Shown here piece after piece: positions 1-12,996 of a DNA stretch of 64,000 nucleotides; position 1 is the stretch's first letter; each line of letters opens with the position of its first letter. The stretch covers positions 496,001 to 560,000 of the forward strand of contig JACAXG010000094.1 in NCBI GenBank assembly GCA_018881555.1. Direction: 5' to 3'. The stretch is from Amblyornis subalaris (Eukaryota > Chordata > Aves > Passeriformes > Ptilonorhynchidae). The notes beneath the pieces are model-generated. The model searched no databases. It was not told the origin of the DNA and saw only the letters and a program-made list of their open reading frames with translations. Position numbers and translations under genes: made by a program.

Positions 1-3000
1 TAAGGAATGTTTTGAGATATTAATAAAACTGATGTTTTCCCATAAACTGCTTATCTTGGACATCTCTGTTTTCCTCCTCATTCCCAAAAGAATGTCTAGA
101 AATAAGCTGTAGGACTTGATGCTATAGGGTCGTAATTTTCAAAGGATGGATACAAGGTTCCTAAAACCATTGCTCATGTGGGTAAATAGGGCCTCACTTG
201 AAGTAAATTGCTGCTCAGCATGGGTAAGCACGCCTAGTTTGGTTTGGGCCAGCAAGAACACAGAGTAGTGACAGAAAGTAAGGTTGGGAAGACTGCTCAC
301 CCTCTCCAAGTGGCNGGGAGAAAAAGTCTGAGACTTGCAGTCGCAGTAGCTGTCAGATAGAATCACAAATATATATCCCACAAGATCAGTTTCCTACTGC
401 TGCAGGGGCAGATGCTTCTGGGGGCTGATTCCTTCCAGTCAGCGTCTCCCTGGCTGGCATGTGAGTGCCAGGAGCGTGCTGTCTGGATGGCAATATATCC
501 AGGAATGCTGTTGAGTACACTACCTCATTAGACTCAGCGATTCACAGATACTCTGTTTTCAAGCTGTCCCCACTTTGCGATGTTGGGAAGCAGTCTGTAG
601 GTTTTGTATAAACTCCAATTTACCTCTGTCGACAATCATGTATATTCATGATTCATTAACATAGAGTTCCTGCTATTGATGTGTTAGGCAGGGGAAGAAA
701 TGGGAAAGAAGGCTTCCCTAAGATGGTAAAAGTCAACATTTTAAGGCGATCTTTATTTGTCTTTACATACCAAATCCATCAAGTTTACAAAACTGCTGTT
801 ATGTTTTATAGAGTTTCAGAATATAAATCTCTTAAAAATATGGGATTTCAAAGGATCTGGAGAGAGCTGGGACCAAAGGTCTCAGCTCTGTTAATTTCAA
901 CGATTTTTTTTTCTTCTNAACAGCTTAATTATTTTTGAGCTTCACAAACAAATTTTAAGATCCATTTAAATTTGACTAAATTTGACATAAAGAATTCATC
1001 TTGAGAAGTTATAGATGCATCAGTTTAAGGATTTATGCTGGTGTGTGAAATAGACCTGGACAATCGAACCAAAATTGCTCCACGACACAGGAAGTTTAGA
1101 AGTTTACTTGCTTTTTATCAGAATCAGTTCAAAATTTAATTTGCATTATAATTATGGTTATTGTAATATTTCACAAAGTCTAAAATACTAAAATAAAAGA
1201 AATATGAGATAAAACAAATTGCTGAAGAGATTTTTTAAAATTATTTGTAAATGCTTTGATCTTTTAGNTTTGTAAGTTAGCATAAATAAGCACTGTTCCT
1301 CTCTTTTTATTTAAGCATATAGCTTGTCTTTCAGTGAAGTAAGGTAAATGTTTCTCTGTTTTTAGCTGAGTAGTGATTTTTCCTTTAAAAATTCAATTTG
1401 TCCTTACCAATTATTAGCAACATCTTTAAATGGAGTTCTGCTAATTAATCAAAAACTACTTGTGAGCTCAGACAAGCCAGCCCCAACTGACCTTGAAAGT
1501 ATATGAAAGCACAGAAGTAAAACCAAGAATTTCTTGGCCAAAGAAAACATCTTTATTCTTTTAATAGGCACGGAGGAAAAAAGGCTGCTTAGTGCAAAGA
1601 ACTCCATACAGCTGAGCTCTTTTGCAGTTTAAGATGGAGCAAAGGAGTCCACAGAAAAGAAGCATTTTAAAAAGTATTCAGGCTATCACTGAAGTTAGTG
1701 GTAAAATTTCCTTTTATTTCTGAAAACAGAAGCTCTAACAGAGCTGTGTGGATGCAAGGTTCTAAAAAGCAGAAGAGTGAGGGCATCCCAGCCAGGCTCT
1801 TGGCCAGAGTCACCACTCCCTTTGTGACGTGCCAGATCAGACACTACCTACCTGTGGAACAAATGGGCAAGATCAGAAAAGAAACTATACCTGGCCCAGA
1901 TTTCACACACCCAGTTTAACTTTTATCATTTATCGCCTTTCATTTTTCTGCCAGCATTTTCTCAAGGAGACAGGAACACATTCCTTACTCAGAACTATCT
2001 ATGGCCACGACTGAACTTTTAATTTTCAAATAACTGCAAATCATTCTAGTACAAAAACAATTTTTGAAGAAAGGCAGTCATTTTAAAATAAAATTTTGTT
2101 AAGAAAAGAAATGAGCCACTTTCTTTAAAACTTGAAAAAGTTGCATTTTCTGACTGAGAATATACANTACATATTTTATTTGTCTATTTTTTTGTCTTTT
2201 TGAAGGAATTTGCTAAAGACTCCAGACATATTGAATGAACTGTAAGTTCTGTAAGTCCATGCTCCTCATATTTTTCCCACTCTCACTGTATCAGCATCTA
2301 AAAACAACGAACAAGACTTTGCAATGGATCAGAAGAATAGATTTCTAAACATTATGTTTTCCTTTTCTTTTTTAAGCCTCCTTTTTATACAGAAATTGGC
2401 TGTCTAGGCTTGAAATTATTGCCTGTTTAAAAATTATTTACTGTTATGCAAACAGTCACGTGGCTTCCTCAGACTTAATTTAGAATATTTATCCCCAAAC
2501 AATCCAGGACCCTAAATTTAAGGATAATTTGAGGCTGTTTGTTTCCCTGAGGAATGTGCTCTGCAGATACAGCAGCAACTGTGCACTAAAATGGCAGCAG
2601 TGCCACAAGTTCACTTGTGTGCCAGACTTTCTCTGGAACTGCAACACAGCAGCAAGCTGTTGCACATAGTCCAGTGTATTGTAGTGGTCAGGGTAAGGCA
2701 GTACTATGCTCACNATGAAAATGTAGGTAAAAAAAAATACTTCTAATTTACTTATGACCCAAACACTCATTAAATAATTTATCTGGATGACTCTGAGTGT
2801 TTTAAACCAAGCTCTTCAGTCTCAGTGTTTCTTCTCAAACAGCCCTTTAGAGTGCTATACTGTCAATGGCATAAATAAAATTCTTTTGCTGCAATTTTTA
2901 GCTCTCTTCACTTTTTCACTTCTGATGTGGGTTAAAGCCTGCAGTCACAATTCTGATAGCTTGAAGACATTTGATCCTACAGCATTTATATGTTATTTGC

Positions 3001-3287
3001 TTTGTTTACCCAAGGGAAAATTAAGTGCTGTGCCTCAGAACAGTGAGATCCGTAATACACTGATCCCTTTGGTGATCTCTGACAGATGTTAATCTTTGTG
3101 AAAAAAAATGGAAAGCTACATCACTGACTTGGGAAGCCAGTTTTGAAAACTGCCTGTCTTTGCAGGTGCACGTCTAATTGTTTGTCATGAAACAATGTTA
3201 TACAAAGACAAGAACTTTTCTGATGAAATGACAATTTAACGTTATTTTAGTTAACAAAATATCTTTTATAATATGGAAAACTCATCT
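1..3287. other. Non-coding 3' flank, no gene seen
   Basis: AT-rich sequence. The open frames are short, contain n and show no recognisable domain or splice-supported exon. No repeat family was recognised. Confidence 0.6.
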
Positions 3288-3530
3288 TCTGAAACAAGAC
3301 GTTTCACCTGAACATGAGGAAGANCTTTACTGTAAGGGTGACTGAGCACTGGAGCAGGTAGCCCAGAGGNGTTGAGGAACCTCCTTCTGTGGAGATATTC
3401 AAAAGCNATCTGGACACAACCCTGAGTAANGTGCTCTAGGGGACACTGCTTGAGCAGGGGGGTTGGAATAGATGACTTCCAGTGGTCCCTTCCAATCTTA
3501 CCCATTCTGTGGTTCTGTGAATCTGTGATT
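3288..3530 (+). mobile_element. CR1 LINE 3' fragment
   Basis: Typical CR1 3' end text: CACCTGAACATGAGGAAGA, GGGTGACTGAGCACTGGAGC, GGAGATATTCAAAAGC, GAGCAGGGGGGTTGGAATAG, CCTTCCAATCTTACC and the tail ATTCTGTGGTTCTGTGAATC. It is 5'-truncated as usual for CR1 and heavily interrupted by isolated n bases. A 181-codon reverse open frame overlaps it and is not a gene. Confidence 0.93.
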
Positions 3531-5266
3531 TTGTCTTTCATTCTCCTCATTCTCACCCTCCTTGAGTAACCTTGTGAGGCACATCTAGGGATATACAGTT
3601 TGCTTGCTTTAAAAAATACACTTTTTTGAAAAGAACCACAGATAATTTCTTGCCTCTCAGATTTAGGAAAGGCAGGTTTCTTTACATAGGAGTAGGACAT
3701 AAGTATGCTGACACAAAGCTTCTCTATAGCATTGTGCATGCTTGCCTTAAAGATTGCTAGGAAATAAGAATACCCAGTTTCATTAGAGGTAGGTCTTAAA
3801 AATATATTCAATATATTTCTGATATATCTTTAATCCTTTTTCACATACAAGAGTATGTCTAATATATATCTTAACGTTGTAAGTAAGTAATATTTCCTTC
3901 TTGCAATACTTTGTAGGCAGTAGGGAAAGGTTTTATGTCATTACTGTTTAATCTGAAGATAAAACTGAAGAGGTACTCTACGGAAACCTGAAGCCCCTTC
4001 CCTCTTAGGACTACATCTAATACATCACTCTGTCACAGGAATAAACTAAAAGCCTAGTTTTGCTAACTTCTGATGGACAGTGGGTTCCCATTGAATGTTT
4101 AAACTCCTCAACACTCTGCGGGTTAAAGCCCGGGAGAATCCAAGCCACCCTAAGGGAGTTTGGCAGAGTCTGTGGCAACCTCTTTTAAGTTGATTCATTG
4201 AATAATACAAAATATCAACCCCATAAAGCTGTTCTTGTATACTTGGTTAGGTGGCAACATGATATATTAATGCCCTGAATCATTACAGCAGAGGAGCAGA
4301 ATAAGCATAAAGGATGCATTAAAATGTAAAGCCTTGACCTACTCATATTTAACATAGGAGAGCTTTTCTCTGGTATTAAGTTATGTGATCAAAATTCTAT
4401 TGAAAAGATTGAGGTGATTTACACAGCATTGAACAAAAAATCCCTAGAAGTGTTATTATGGAATATTTGTTTCCAAAAAAGCGGAGAAGGGTAGAGGACC
4501 AAAACTCTCACCCCTACTTACACTGAATATGACAAGTGCTACAATCCCTGTCAATTTGAGACGGGACTTAACAGCAAAGAATTTCTGTTAAGAGGGGAAG
4601 AGATCTTTTTGAGGGTTTTCTCCTGGCATTTTAAAATTATGTAGCTACTTATAGGAAAGTCTATGAATGAATCTTCAGGCTGAGAAACTCCATGAGAAAA
4701 TGAGATCAGAGCTTGACAAAAAGCTTTCATCAAAAACACATCAATAGGAAGCTCATCTTTTAAGAATGATATAAGACTTGAATCAAGGACAGAAAAAAAA
4801 AATATAATTTTTTAAAGGCAAAATATAACCTGAGTATTACAGTCCAGTTCTCTAGCTGAAATAGATTGATGTATCTTTCCTGGAATCAGTAGAACTATGT
4901 CAACTGAAAGCCAAAAACTTGGTATGGAAAAAAATGGGTGTAGAAAGAAAACTAGCATGGCAAAAAGCCTGTTTGTTTGTATGCATACTTAACATTCTCA
5001 ATATTGGCCCATTAGTAGGAATCAACAGCTACTTTGAAGAAAGTATAGCTTTGCTCCCAAATACACAACTCAGGCTAGGCTTAGTTAGCCAAGCAGACAC
5101 TTGAAGGCATTTCTTCTGTAAAAAGTACTGTAATTGCTTTCTCATATGGCAAATACAATTATGTATCTCACCGGTAGGGTGGATTATAAATGAGATCCGT
5201 GAACAATGACTTATATTTCAATAGATAGCAGCTGCGTTTCTGTAAGGAATGTTACAGGCTAAAGCC

Positions 5267-5281
5267 AAAAAAAAAAAAAAA
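5267..5281 (+). repeat. Poly(A) run
   Basis: Fifteen consecutive A bases following AAAGCC. No target duplication or retrocopy body was recognised upstream. Confidence 0.8.
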
Positions 5282-6622
5282 GTCAGGTAAAGGGGAAAAT
5301 ATAAGTTCCCAATCCTGAGAAAAGAAAGAGCTAGACTTAAATTAGCTGCTCAGCTTGCTGTACCCAGCCCTATTCAAATATGCAAGAATGATTGATTTAA
5401 GAGAGTATGCAAAACTTCTCTCTCTCAGTAAGGCTACAGTTACTATTGAAACATGTGTGCCTTGTTTTAAACAATCTCCATGAAAGATGGGCACAAAATG
5501 CTCATTTGGGCTAAAATTATTTCACAGATTATGGAATTTACTGTGTCTTATTTATAAAAGTGGCTACCATCACAGATGTGAACTGTACAAATGGATAGAA
5601 CTGATTGATTACTCCATAGATAAACTCATTTTACACATAATTAAGAAAAATTAACATTTGAAATATGGGAATAAGTACATAATCAATTCAGTTTCAAGCA
5701 TAATAATAAAGTTGTTCTAGAAGCATGAGAAATGCAATTAAAAAGGTGTCCTAAGTAAAAAGTTTGTTATGAACACATTATTTTCTTCTTAGCTTTTTGT
5801 TTTCCTTTTACTATTAGACAGATCACCTTACATTAGCTATATACCATTGCTGCTCCAAAGAACATCAGCAAACAAAGTTCAAGACAGTCTGTGAGCACGG
5901 TAAGAGTATACTATGCTAGTCTCTGTCTTCACAAAAGCATGAAAAGCATAATATAGTGGTCTGTGACATAAATGCCAGCAAGAAGAGCCGGTCAGACTTC
6001 CATACACTGACATCTGGTTTGGAGCATGATCTAAGATTTAATCTATGTTAAAAAGAAAGTATGTTTCTTTTTAAATATTTTACCNAATTTAAAATAAATT
6101 TTTAAATTTAAAATCCTGACTCCATTGAAGTCAAGGGAGTTTAGCCATCATCCTTCAACTTCTGTTACTTAAGATTTTCCATAGCAGACTCCATATATGC
6201 CTATACTAACATATAATGAACATTTACATGGCAGTAGTGCCAAGATGTGCGAGCAGAAGTCAGAACCAATCTGTGCTCCATCTGCTATGAGAGACCATCC
6301 TAGCCTTGGAAATCTATATTTTCCATCTATTATCATCTACCTGGGCAGTTGAGACTGAGGTCATAATAGTAACAGAGGCAGCAGAGGGATTTGCTGAAGG
6401 TCATGCAATACTGCAAGTATCCTCTATNCCTTTTTGCTGCCACGGCTACTGTGTTGTTTTGCCCTGCATTTGAGGTTGTCCACAAAACATAATCTATTCC
6501 CAGAAGTAGATACTGTCTGACAAAGAGCTAGTAAATAGTGGTGAGCTTCAGAATTTTTCTTGCTCATTTTATTTTCTCTGTGATGTTCTAGGAGACTAGT
6601 TTTATCTGTAGTTGTGAGGTTG

Positions 6623-6663
6623 AAAAACAAGACAAGACAAAACAAAACAAAACAAAATAAAAT
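6623..6663 (+). repeat. (AAAAC)n-like simple repeat
   Basis: AAAAACAAGACAAGACAAAA followed by repeats of CAAAA, then CAAAATAAAAT. It is an A-rich pentamer microsatellite. Confidence 0.85.
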
Positions 6664-9600
6664 TAAGTTCCCCAAATTTAATATCTCCCAAAGGNTCCTG
6701 TAGGCTGCATTGCTAGTTAAATTCACCTGACTTGGTTTGTCTGCTAGACAACATTTGTTTTTTTTGTTGTATGAAAAATCTATGAGCAGTGAAAGTAATT
6801 TCCACTCCTCACAAGTGATACTTAAAAAAGGACTGTTTGCCTGTGCTCCCAGGTACTAGAACCCTCTTAAACCCTCACATGCAAACTCNACAGTGAGTAG
6901 ATCCGATCACACATTTGAAGGGTGGGACTTCCACCACCAAACAGAGGAGAGCAGGGGGAGTCTCCTGCTGTGCTGCTTCCCAAGTTCCATCCAGCCTCTT
7001 TAATCACTGCATCAGACCCTCCACTAGAAAATAAATTTAACTGCTCATTTGTGTAAGATTTATTGCACTAAAACAAAAAAACCCCACTTTCACTGAACCA
7101 ATGTCAGAAGTGCTTTTTGCTTGAGCTTGGTTCTCTTCCTGTCTTTTCTCCTCACCCTTCTCTGAGAGGTATGTTATCTTCAAGTATATTACGGGATAAG
7201 TGTCACTCAACAGCTAGCCTTAGTCATGTAGCAATCTCCTCTTCTGAATTGCAACCAATTATGTCACCACTTCATCTGTTTAGCCAAACTGAGATGTGGG
7301 TGTCAGGGAGATGAGCTGCTGCCCTCACACCCTGCTCTGGCTGCAGCCCNTGAGCTGCATTGCCTTGGGCCCTCAGCAGGCTCCACAAAATTGTTTGCCC
7401 AAGATTGTGTTCTCCTCCCTCACAAGCCATTACCTGCATGTACATCACCTTTCAGACCCAGAGATCTTGTTTGGGTGACCCTCAGAATAGCTTTGGATAT
7501 GTAACCTCACTGTGTCCTGCAGAGAGAAAAAATTGGCCAAGGTAAGAGAAAAAGTCTCACAAATATGATACATTTCTGTTAGCCTGCCAAACACAAGGAG
7601 AGAAACCCAGCAACTCCTGGACAGTGAAGTGATCAGTGTGGAATCGTACTCACGGTGTACAGCACAGGGATTCCTTTGAAGCATAGCCTCGCCCTGTGGT
7701 TGCTGAAAGGAGTAGTCTCCTAAGAGACTTATGTTGAAGAGAACATTAATGCTCCTAGCGAGAACACACCAGTTAAAAACTCAACTAAAAAAGACTGTCA
7801 TTGTGAAAAATATAATGTGAAAAGTCACCTGTAAGTATCCTGAAAGATAAATGTCTTGTGAGAGTAAGTTTAAATACCATAAAACCTTGGCTCATGTACA
7901 GGAGAAGACTCACAGGGAAGGAGGAGGCTGCTCAGTATTCACATGAATACTGACAAGCCCAAGGACAAAACATTGACAAGATCACAACTAATGCTCNGTT
8001 GTGCAACCCCATGGGCTGTTTCTGTACATTTTTCTGCATGGTACAGATCTTTGTCTCAAAGCGTTTTGGGACATCACCTGCAAGTTGTAAACTGTAAGCA
8101 GTTTATCTGATGCCAAATCCAGAGCAAAATTCAAGCTTGCTCATTGTTTTTTGTGGCTGTGAAAGTTAAAACCTTCTTCTTCAGGACAATGGAAGGAAGA
8201 ATACCTAAATTACGTGTGTATAGATATGCTGTAAGCATAGATCTGACCAGTTCTGGGTCATGAGCAAGGTGGTGTTCTTTGAAGAAATTGATGGCAGAAA
8301 TGTTCATGTGGGAAACTGTGCTACACCATCCTCCCAAACCTTTTTGTTGCAGTGTTTGCCTACTGTTTGCTGGACTGTTGTGAATCCTAGACTGTATTTT
8401 ATGTTTGTNTTATGGGCAAAAAAAAGAGCCTTGACTAAGGCAGTTCTTGTGTGTGGTCTGAAGCTGGTTATCACGAGTCAATCAGTCGCACTTTCATACA
8501 CCTCCTCTGTAAGTCTCTGGAGTATGAAGAGAGTTATTTTTATACAAAACAACTGTATTTCCTTGTACCTCCATTAAACACAAACTGTGTCTCATATTTT
8601 CATCACAGGCATAGGCAAACCAGCATTCCCTGCAGCCCTGTGCAAATCATAGATTGTATATGATGGAAACTCTAATTTACGGGCATTTGTGAAATCAAGA
8701 TGTATATCCCTACAAGTTTTTATGTACCTTATTTTCTCCATTTTTCAGCTAAGACCTTTGCTCAAACAATAAAATCATTGTCAATTGTATGGCAAGTAAC
8801 ACCTATGAAGTTTAGCTCTTCTGCAGGGGAAAGTGGTTTTGGAGTGAAAACTTTCTGAGGGAAACAACATGTAAAAGATTCAAGAAATCCCAGAAAATAT
8901 TTTCAAGCAAACCTGCAGATATTCTCGAGAGTCTCTTAAAAATGACTAAGGAGGTGCTGCCTTCACTGAGTTCATAGAGCACTTTCAACTTCAGTTCTGT
9001 CTCCAACACAAGGTGAAAAGTCCTGTGATGTTAGCTACTACCCACATCTAATTTGAACCATTTCGCAAGGCCTCCAGTTCACTGTTTTAAAATCATACGT
9101 CTTAAAACTGCACAGCTGTTCACCTCTGATTGCCAGCTAGATAACAGCTATAAAATGCAAGCCATAAGACAAATATTTCTGCAGATTTGCTAAGTTATAG
9201 CCATCCAAAAATATTCCCTCTGCTGNCCAATATGCAAACACCCTTTCTACTGTTAGGTTTTACAACTGCCAAGGATGGAAGTTGTAAAGAATGTGATACC
9301 ATTGTGCTATACCATAAACTGCTATTTCACTAGATTCCACAATTGCTTTGGGGAAATCTAGTGCAAAAAAAAAGCAGTTTATGTGGAAAAAANCTAATTT
9401 ATTAGAAATATCTTTCTTCTCAGATACAGTCAAATACATTATCATAAATAAGTTTTACAAATATGGTGCTCCGAGTACAGACCACCCCAACTAATGGCTG
9501 TGTGTAGAAACCTGGGGTTTGCCTGCACAATACTGCTTCTCCAGTTCTAACAGTGCTGCATTAATATGGTGTGAAAAACCTATATATAGAATGCTTTTGT

Positions 9601-10165
9601 TAAAATCAGATTATACTAATTCTATATGAAGTGCTTTAATGAAAAATGTTTAATGGCTGAAATACTATAAGACTGCAGTTAGAGTGCAGGTGCAAAAATG
9701 ATATTCTACACTCCCTGGAGAGCAAACTTGTACATACTGTGAAATATCAATTAAAGTTTATAGTTGCCTGTACTGGTTAAATGTCTTTTTCATGGGAAAT
9801 TTTCATCTTTTCTTATGAAGCACTCACTTGGGTTAAAATGTGTACTGAATTATGTGGGCATTTTGAGTTATTAAGGAATAGATTTGTTTTACAAGCAAGC
9901 TGTAAGCATTCTTTGCAGTTTTTATGAGGTCATCTACANGACTTTTAAATGGTACTCTTGGCCAACCTCGATTCTCAGATCAGTTCATTAATTCACACAG
10001 CTGTCTCTAAAAACTACAAGAATAATATGTACTGGAGACTGGAAGAAAGAGGTGGATTTCCAGGCTGTATTTCAAAGAAGGGNCCTGCTGACATCATAAA
10101 CTATGAGAGGGCAGCCTAAGCTGTTTCGTGAACAGCAGCAAGTTTGCAATTGAAATACAGCCTGC

Positions 10166-10185
10166 TTAATTAATTAATTAATTAA
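10166..10185 (+). repeat. (TTAA)5 microsatellite
   Basis: Five perfect TTAA units, a self-complementary tract that also contains repeated TAATTA homeodomain-type core sites. Confidence 0.9.
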
Positions 10186-12847
10186 GAATATATGGAGAAA
10201 GGATGCAAAATTCACTTTCAAGTGAGCACACCTCCCAGAAAGTGTCAGCTGGGACATGTGCAATATTCAGCGTTGGCAGAGGTTGTCCCAATAAAATCTT
10301 ATTCTATGGTATATGCTATGGTAGTCAGCTTGCTCACATGTTTCTGGATCCAAATGGGAAAGACCTGGCTTTAATTTCTGATTCTGCCACACTTCCTGGG
10401 TTGTTTTGGACAGGTGTCTGACCTCCCCGTGTTTCTGTTCCACATTTTTACATTTTTGAATAGTACATCTTCTTTTTTCATTTCTCACATTTTTTTAAAT
10501 CTTGTTGACTAAAAAAGTTTTGTGCTGGGGTCTGCCTGCCAACAAAAGTTTATAAAATAGTTAATGCAAACTCTGGAGACCTCAAGATACTCTCGAAGAG
10601 CAAAGAAAATCTTAAGTATATTGAAACAAGAAAAACCTGTTAGGGGGATGTTTAAAAGAATNCAACCCAGGCTGACAAATTTGTATCAAAACTTTCTGAA
10701 AAGACCATGTGCTCCCTGTTTTTAATACGTGTCTCCATAGTCTGGGGGGGACCAAAAGTCATAATCTAAGAAATACTTGCAGCTAAGCAGGTACATTTTG
10801 GAAAAGGTACAATCCTCATGGAGATTAATTGAGAATGTGGTGACCGACACAGTGAGGATCCACCCCAAGATTTTACCTCTTCACCTTCATTGCAAGTAAA
10901 AAGTGGCACAAATGGTAAGCACAGAGGNATAAGGTGAGATACATTTATACTTGGCTTCATTTTTTTTTTAAGATATTTGAATTAAGTCAAACAAAATTGT
11001 TTAGAGGCATATTTGAGCTGAATCTCCTGCAGGTGATTAATGGATAATGTTTTAGAGTTCACTAAATCCTGTTTTCTGAATGTGCTCAAAATGAAAGCAG
11101 TCATTCTGCAGTGTTGGGTCCAGGTTTAAGCCCTTTAAGCCCTTTCCTTTCTTTGGCTTTAGGGTCAAACCATACTGAGAGCTGTTTGCAACTCACATTT
11201 TGCAGCCTGCATGACCAAGGTGGATGATCTGAGATACCCCAGCTTAGAAAACCTTCAGTAACCTCTGTTCCAGCTGCCAGCCTCAGAAGGCAACTCAAGA
11301 CCTGCGTGTGCCCACCATCAGTGCTGCAAAATCAGTGAGACCTCCAAAGGTCTACTCAGGGAAACAGCATCAACAGGACCTTGCACTCATGCTGGCATAT
11401 CCATTTGCAAAGTAAACATTTGGATTTCAGTCCCTGGGGTTCCTCTCTTTAGAGCCTTTCAGATCAGATTATCTGATTTCTATGGAAGGAACTGGAAAAG
11501 CACTGGCAGTGACACATTTATCTCCACTTTACCTGTAAATGTGTGGGACACAGATTATTTACCTTCCGTTTGCTCTCTGCCTGGCAGCAGAGACTGTAGT
11601 AGGAAGACATGACCGGTGGTGTGTGCTCACTCTGATCTTCCTCCACAGCAGACCCAGGAGCAGTTTTCCCAAGGAGGTGTGCCACGGCTATGCATTGTGA
11701 TTACCGACAAACATCTGTCGTCATACTCAGCCTGACCCAGGACAAAACGTGGGGGCAGGAGACCAAGGAAGTCCAATCTGCAGTGGGAATGAAACTTTCC
11801 CTGGCACGTGGTGAGAATCATAATGAGGGATGCCATCAGCAACCTGCTGGTGCATTGTGAAGGCGCAATGAGTCCCTATCAGAGGCGCTGTCAACAAAGC
11901 ACCACATGTGAGATGCTGGAAAATAAATATTGGCTACTCATCAAACTTACAGACTTTGAAAAAAGAATAGGTTCCTTCATTTAAAACATGATGCAGTTAA
12001 ATAGCAATGAAGGAGAAACATGAGGGATGCTGGACAGAGAAGCAGAGTTACTATCCTAAGCCTCCAGGGCATGACTGTATTAACTCTGCTGAAGAGAAAC
12101 ATTGTAAGAAGATAGATAGCTGAGTCTCTATTACCACATCCTGTAAGGAACTTGCTCTGCACATTAAATCTATAGAGAGCCNGTAAATGACAATGTAACA
12201 ATGGAAATCTCTGAAGATCAGATATAGCCTGCTTTTTAACTTACAGCAAGGAGGAATAGCATAAACCATCAACATTGACTAAAGCAAGGCCTGAAAAAAA
12301 TGCAGGATATGTGCTCTGGGGAGTACCTATTCACATTTTTGTCAGACCTCAAGGGCTGGAAAGAGCACAGCTTTGGGGTCCCCCTAGCTACACCGCTGCA
12401 GGACCTTGGAAAAGGTGATGTTTTCCTGCAGAGGACATTCTTCCCTCCTGCTGCCTGTGCAAAATCCAGAACTGTGTAATTTGAATACCAGCCACCTATG
12501 GAGAATGTGTTATCTGAAGAACGCCTCCTCCTCTGAAGCAGCATGCTAAGGGCTGTCACTTGGGGTTTGGCCTGGTTTTGCGGTTTTATTCTCTTTATTA
12601 GTTAATTGCTGTCTTCTGAGCCTCTTCTGTAAGACAGGGTTTCTCAGTACCATTAGTAATATGCAATACATAGGCAGCCAGTCCCACGCTTTGCTTCAAG
12701 CATTACCTCTCAAACATCTCATTCACAGTATCTTTAGTTCACCAGTGAAAAACACTGTTCTTTCTCATAGTCCTGTTTGCCAGTTAGGAGTCAAGANGCA
12801 AGTCTTCAATGCATACCACCTCATGTAGGAAACAGAGAAGTTGTGGA

Positions 12848-12996
12848 TATTCCATTCCTGGAAGTGGCAAAGGCCGGGCTGGAGGGGGCTTNGAGCAACC
12901 TGGTCTAACNGAAGGTGCCCCTACCGATGGCAGGAGGGTTGGAACTGATGATTGTTAAGGTTCCTTCCCACCCAAACCACTCTATGATTCTACGAA
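12848..12996 (+). mobile_element. CR1 LINE 3' fragment
   Basis: Matches the short avian CR1 3' end: TTCCTGGAAGTGGCAAAGGC, GGAGGGGGCTTNGAGCAACC, TGGTCTAACNGAAGGTGCCC, GGCAGGAGGGTTGGAACTGA, CCCACCCAAACCACTCTATG, ending ATGATTCTACGA. About 150 bp. Confidence 0.92.

Larger units (their letters stand above)
3531..12847. other. Non-coding, only simple repeats seen
   Basis: No supported gene. It holds a 15-A run at 5,267-5,281, an (AAAAC)n-like tract at 6,623-6,663 and (TTAA)5 at 10,166-10,185. The rest is single-copy-looking AT-rich DNA. Open frames of 60-105 codons are scattered on both strands without similarity I can name. Confidence 0.6.

Noticed and set aside
3266..3811. 181-codon minus-strand open frame
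   Set aside because: It overlaps the CR1 3' end in antisense and contains several n; the translation has no domain and is a by-product of the repeat.
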